A stretch of DNA of 7,869 bases from Campylobacter sp. GTDB lineage: Bacteria; Campylobacterota; Campylobacteria; Campylobacterales; Campylobacteraceae. The position numbers and the translations under genes were made by a program. Below are positions 5,176 to 7,869 of this stretch, piece after piece (the first letter of the stretch is position 1; each line of letters opens with the position of its first letter). The stretch covers positions 1 to 7,869 of the forward strand of contig JAILCJ010000206.1 of assembly GCA_024680445.1 (NCBI GenBank). The letters run 5' to 3'. A model generated the notes under the pieces. The model was not told the DNA's origin. It worked only from the letters and a program-made list of their open reading frames with translations, and searched no databases.

Positions 5176-7761
5176 ATGTTTTCTACTATTTTTCGCAAGG
5201 TTTTTGGCACTCAAAATGACAGAGAAGTCAAAAAATACATGAAACGTTTGGGTGCGATAAATGCCCTTGAAAGTAAATATGAAGCGATGAGCGATGAAGA
5301 GTTAAAAGGGGCGTTTGAAGAATTAAAAAAAGCAGTACAAAATGACGAAAAAAGCCTAGATGAAGTCTTAAATGAAGTTTTTGCTATCGTTAGAGAAGCT
5401 TCAAAAAGATGCTTGCAAATGCGACATTTTGATGTTCAGCTCATAGGCGGTATGGTTTTACACGACGGCAAGATAGCCGAGATGAAAACTGGCGAGGGTA
5501 AAACCTTGGTTGCGACTTTGGCTGTTATCTTAAATGCGATGAAAGGCAAGGGCGTTCATGTCGTAACTGTAAATGATTATCTTGCTAAACGCGATGCAAC
5601 GCAAATGGGCGTTTTATACAACTTTCTTGGACTTAGTGTTGATGTGATTTTAAGCGGACAAAATGATGATGTTGCACGCAAGGCGGCTTATGGTGCCGAT
5701 ATAACTTACGGCACAAACTCTGAATTTGGCTTTGACTACCTAAGGGATAATATGAAATTTGATCTAAACGACAAAGTCCAAAGAAAACATCACTTTGTTA
5801 TAGTCGATGAGGTCGATAGTATCTTGATAGACGAGGCAAGAACTCCGCTTATCATTTCAGGTCCGACAAATCGCACACTTGATGGCTATATCAAGGCAAA
5901 TGAAGTTGCCAAACAGCTAGAACGAGGTGAGCCAGCAGATCCAGCGGTGCCAAATTCTAAACCTACAAAAGACTTTGTGGTAGATGAAAAAAACCGCACT
6001 ATCCTTATCACCGAGCAAGGTATCAGCAAGGCTGAAAAACTCTTTGGCGTAGAGAATTTGTATAACCTTGAAAACGCCATTTTAAGCCACCATTTAGACC
6101 AAGCCTTAAAGGCTCACAATCTTTTTGAAAAAGATGTGCATTATGTTGTAAAAGACGGCGAAATCGTTATAGTCGATGAATTTACGGGCAGACTTAGCGA
6201 GGGCAGACGTTTTAGCGAGGGTTTGCACCAAGCACTAGAAGCAAAAGAGGGCGTGCAAATTCAAGAAGAAAGCCAAACCTTAGCCGATACGACTTATCAA
6301 AATTATTTTAGAATGTATGAAAAACTAGCCGGTATGACAGGCACGGCACAAACCGAGGCTACCGAGTTTTCACAAATTTATAAACTAGATGTTATCAGTA
6401 TCCCAACAAATGTTCCAGTTATCAGAAAAGACGAAAACGACCTTATTTATAAAACCCAAGCCGAGAAATTTAAAGCCGTTATAGACGAGATAAAATCCGC
6501 CCATGAAAAGGGTCAGCCAGTCCTTGTTGGTACCGCAAGTATCGAGCGTAGCGAAACCTTACACTCCATGCTTGCCAAGGTTGGTATCCCACACTCCGTG
6601 CTAAATGCTAAAAACCACGCAAAAGAAGCTGAAATCATAGCCGAAGCCGGCAAAAAGGGTGCCGTAACGATAGCTACAAATATGGCTGGTCGTGGTGTTG
6701 ATATTCGCATAAATGACGAAGTTAGAGAGCTTGGCGGACTTTATATCATAGGCACAGAGCGACACGAAAGCCGTCGTATAGACAACCAACTTCGTGGACG
6801 TTCAGGCAGACAAGGCGATCCGGGCAAGAGCCGATTTTACCTAAGTTTAGAGGACAATTTGCTTAGAATTTTCGGAGCCGATCGTATAAAATCCATCATG
6901 GAGCGTATAGGCATACAAGAGGGCGAAAGCATAGAAAGTAGGCTTGTAACAAGGGCTGTTGAAAATGCACAAAAGAAGGTTGAGAATTTGCATTTTGAAG
7001 CCAGAAAACACTTGCTTGAATACGATGATGTCGCAAACGAACAAAGAAAAACCATTTACAAATACCGAGATGAATTGCTAGATAAAGAATACGACATGAG
7101 CGATAAAATCGCCGAAAATCGCCAAGTTTATGTGAGCGGATTGCTAGAAATGGCTGAAATTTTTAGCGGCGGCTTGAAAGATGATTTTGACTTGGCAAAT
7201 CTCGTTGCGATAGTTGAAAAAGACTGCGGCGAAAGCATAGACGAAAAAGAGCTTGAAGGGCTTGACTATGAGGATTTGCTTGCAAAAATCGCCCAAATTA
7301 TCACACAAAGATACGACGAGCGTATGAGCGTGCTCGAAGAGACACAAAAGCATGAGATAGAAAAATTGCTTTATTTGCAAGTGCTAGACAACGCTTGGCG
7401 TGAGCATTTGTATCAAATGGATATCCTAAAAACGGGCATAGGACTTAGGGGTTATAACCATAAAGATCCGCTTGTTGAGTATAAAAAAGAAAGCTACAAC
7501 CTTTTCATGGAGCTTGTAAATCGCCTAAAAAGCGAGAGCGTCAAAATGCTTAGTTTGCTAAGGCTTAGAAGTCGTGAAGAAGTCGATACCGAGCGTGAAA
7601 GAGAGCGTTTGCAAAACGAACAAGCACAAAGTTTGCAAGCCGCAAAGGAATTTAATAGTGGCAAAAAAATCCCACGCAACTCACCTTGCCCTTGCGGAAG
7701 TGGCAAAAAATACAAAGAGTGCCACGGCAAAAGTGGCCCAAAACGTGGAGTTTTTGCGTAA
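5176..7761 (+). CDS. secA: SecA, preprotein translocase ATPase
   Basis: This 861-residue protein appears full length; family members are usually 830-900. It starts with ATG, with AAAGG about 8 nt upstream. SecA binds presecretory proteins and pushes them through SecYEG at the inner membrane using ATP. Visible parts: DEAD-like NBD1 with [22 protein letters not shown] (89-110, Walker A Lys109), [16 protein letters not shown] (177-192) and Walker B VIVDEVDS (208-215); the preprotein cross-linking domain (about 230-370); NBD2 with [10 protein letters not shown] (501-510) and arginine-finger region [13 protein letters not shown] (538-550); the helical scaffold/two-helix finger with [16 protein letters not shown] (734-749) and [17 protein letters not shown] (757-773); a charged linker; and a C-terminal zinc motif [13 protein letters not shown] (838-850; Cys838, Cys840, Cys849, His850) used for SecB or ribosome/lipid contacts in other bacteria. 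No truncation or missing key residue was noted. It is divergent from lolA. Confidence 0.98.
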   Translation: MFSTIFRKVFGTQNDREVKKYMKRLGAINALESKYEAMSDEELKGAFEELKKAVQNDEKSLDEVLNEVFAIVREASKRCLQMRHFDVQLIGGMVLHDGKIAEMKTGEGKTLVATLAVILNAMKGKGVHVVTVNDYLAKRDATQMGVLYNFLGLSVDVILSGQNDDVARKAAYGADITYGTNSEFGFDYLRDNMKFDLNDKVQRKHHFVIVDEVDSILIDEARTPLIISGPTNRTLDGYIKANEVAKQLERGEPADPAVPNSKPTKDFVVDEKNRTILITEQGISKAEKLFGVENLYNLENAILSHHLDQALKAHNLFEKDVHYVVKDGEIVIVDEFTGRLSEGRRFSEGLHQALEAKEGVQIQEESQTLADTTYQNYFRMYEKLAGMTGTAQTEATEFSQIYKLDVISIPTNVPVIRKDENDLIYKTQAEKFKAVIDEIKSAHEKGQPVLVGTASIERSETLHSMLAKVGIPHSVLNAKNHAKEAEIIAEAGKKGAVTIATNMAGRGVDIRINDEVRELGGLYIIGTERHESRRIDNQLRGRSGRQGDPGKSRFYLSLEDNLLRIFGADRIKSIMERIGIQEGESIESRLVTRAVENAQKKVENLHFEARKHLLEYDDVANEQRKTIYKYRDELLDKEYDMSDKIAENRQVYVSGLLEMAEIFSGGLKDDFDLANLVAIVEKDCGESIDEKELEGLDYEDLLAKIAQIITQRYDERMSVLEETQKHEIEKLLYLQVLDNAWREHLYQMDILKTGIGLRGYNHKDPLVEYKKESYNLFMELVNRLKSESVKMLSLLRLRSREEVDTERERERLQNEQAQSLQAAKEFNSGKKIPRNSPCPCGSGKKYKECHGKSGPKRGVFA

Positions 7762-7783
7762 TTTATTAAGCCAAAAATTTTTA

Positions 7784-7823
7784 GCAAATTTGCAAAATTT
7801 TTAAAATTGCAAATTTGCTTTTT
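7784..7823 (+). terminator. Probable rho-independent terminator of secA
   Basis: GCAAATTTGCAA (7784-7795) and TTGCAAATTTGC (7807-7818) form a perfect 12-bp stem around an 11-nt A/T loop, followed by five T (7819-7823). It starts 22 bp after the secA stop. The stem has only four G-C pairs, and each arm contains its own palindrome GCAAATTTGC, so it is weaker and more ambiguous than the hairpin at 4501. If a minus-strand gene ends at 7801, the hairpin overlaps that gene's last codons. Confidence 0.6.
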
Positions 7824-7869
7824 CTACCTTGTGGATTTTTTCTTTTATCAAATTTGCTTTAAATTTGAT
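7801..7869 (-). CDS. Possible partial CDS: C-terminal tail of a convergent gene
   Basis: Read on the minus strand from the right edge, 22 sense codons run without a stop to TAA at 7803-7801, ending VEKANLQF. The other two minus frames close within about seven codons. The encoded peptide is Lys-rich and helix-like (IKEKIHKVEK), plausible for a protein tail. Against it, the length is too short for certainty in AT-rich DNA and the segment is built largely from CAAATTTG words. The body of the gene, if real, lies outside the window. Confidence 0.35.
   Translation of the reverse strand: MKFKANLIKEKIHKVEKANLQF
7847..7869. repeat. 9-bp inverted repeat ATCAAATTT / AAATTTGAT at the right edge
   Basis: The two arms (7847-7855 and 7861-7869) are perfect inverted copies around GCTTT. 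They are the two halves of the palindrome seen at 4533-4544. The element may continue beyond the window; no T-tract can be assessed. It overlaps the possible minus-strand gene tail. Confidence 0.45.

Noticed and set aside
5886..7804. Short frames on both strands within and just past secA
   Set aside because: They lie in other frames of a strongly conserved gene and have no independent support.
7831..7869. GTG-started plus-strand frame open to the right edge
   Set aside because: There is no ribosome binding site upstream and only 13 codons, rich in Phe; the minus-strand reading is somewhat better.

Overview
The window looks like chromosomal DNA of a Campylobacter-type member of the Campylobacterota (epsilonproteobacteria). 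It is AT-rich and densely coded. It uses TTG starts, extended -10 promoters without clear -35 boxes, AAATTTG-rich spacers, and SecA and LolA proteins of the length expected for this group. From memory, C. jejuni carries a similar order (lipoprotein, helicase, periplasmic protein, lolA, secA around Cj0946-Cj0942c). I could not check this, but it argues for a conserved core locus rather than a mobile island. I see no tRNA, rRNA, insertion sequence, CRISPR array or phage gene.

Layout. At the left edge, on the minus strand, is the first 22 codons of a protein with a signal peptide (1-68). A spacer follows, then a large minus-strand gene (215-2539) for a lipoprotein. It joins bacterial SH3 modules, an NlpC/P60 cysteine peptidase, an LPSQN-repeat linker and a C-terminal M15 (VanY-like) metallopeptidase: two peptidoglycan-peptide hydrolases on one lipid anchor. 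A 102-bp divergent promoter region separates it from a plus-strand two-gene operon (2642-4500). This encodes a Pif1/RecD2-like superfamily 1 helicase and, overlapping it by 4 nt, a small exported protein with weak FliL resemblance. Both start with TTG. A strong hairpin terminator (4501-4530) ends the operon. Convergent to it is lolA (4548-5060, minus), the periplasmic lipoprotein carrier. A second divergent promoter region (5061-5175) contains an 8-bp inverted repeat. Then comes secA (5176-7761, plus), complete with its C-terminal zinc motif and followed by a hairpin plus T-tract. The last 69 bases may hold the tail of a convergent minus-strand gene.

How the genes fit together: most act in envelope biogenesis. 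SecA drives export of the signal-peptide proteins, LolA carries lipoproteins towards the outer membrane, and the bifunctional hydrolase is a plausible cargo of both, remodelling the wall. The helicase is the exception, a DNA-maintenance enzyme co-transcribed with an exported protein.

I found no clearly new system. The points most worth a second look are the double-hydrolase lipoprotein with its repetitive linker, the helicase/exported-protein coupling, the inverted repeat between lolA and secA, the unusual density of the words TTGGCAA and CAAATTTG, and the possible gene tail overlapping the secA terminator.
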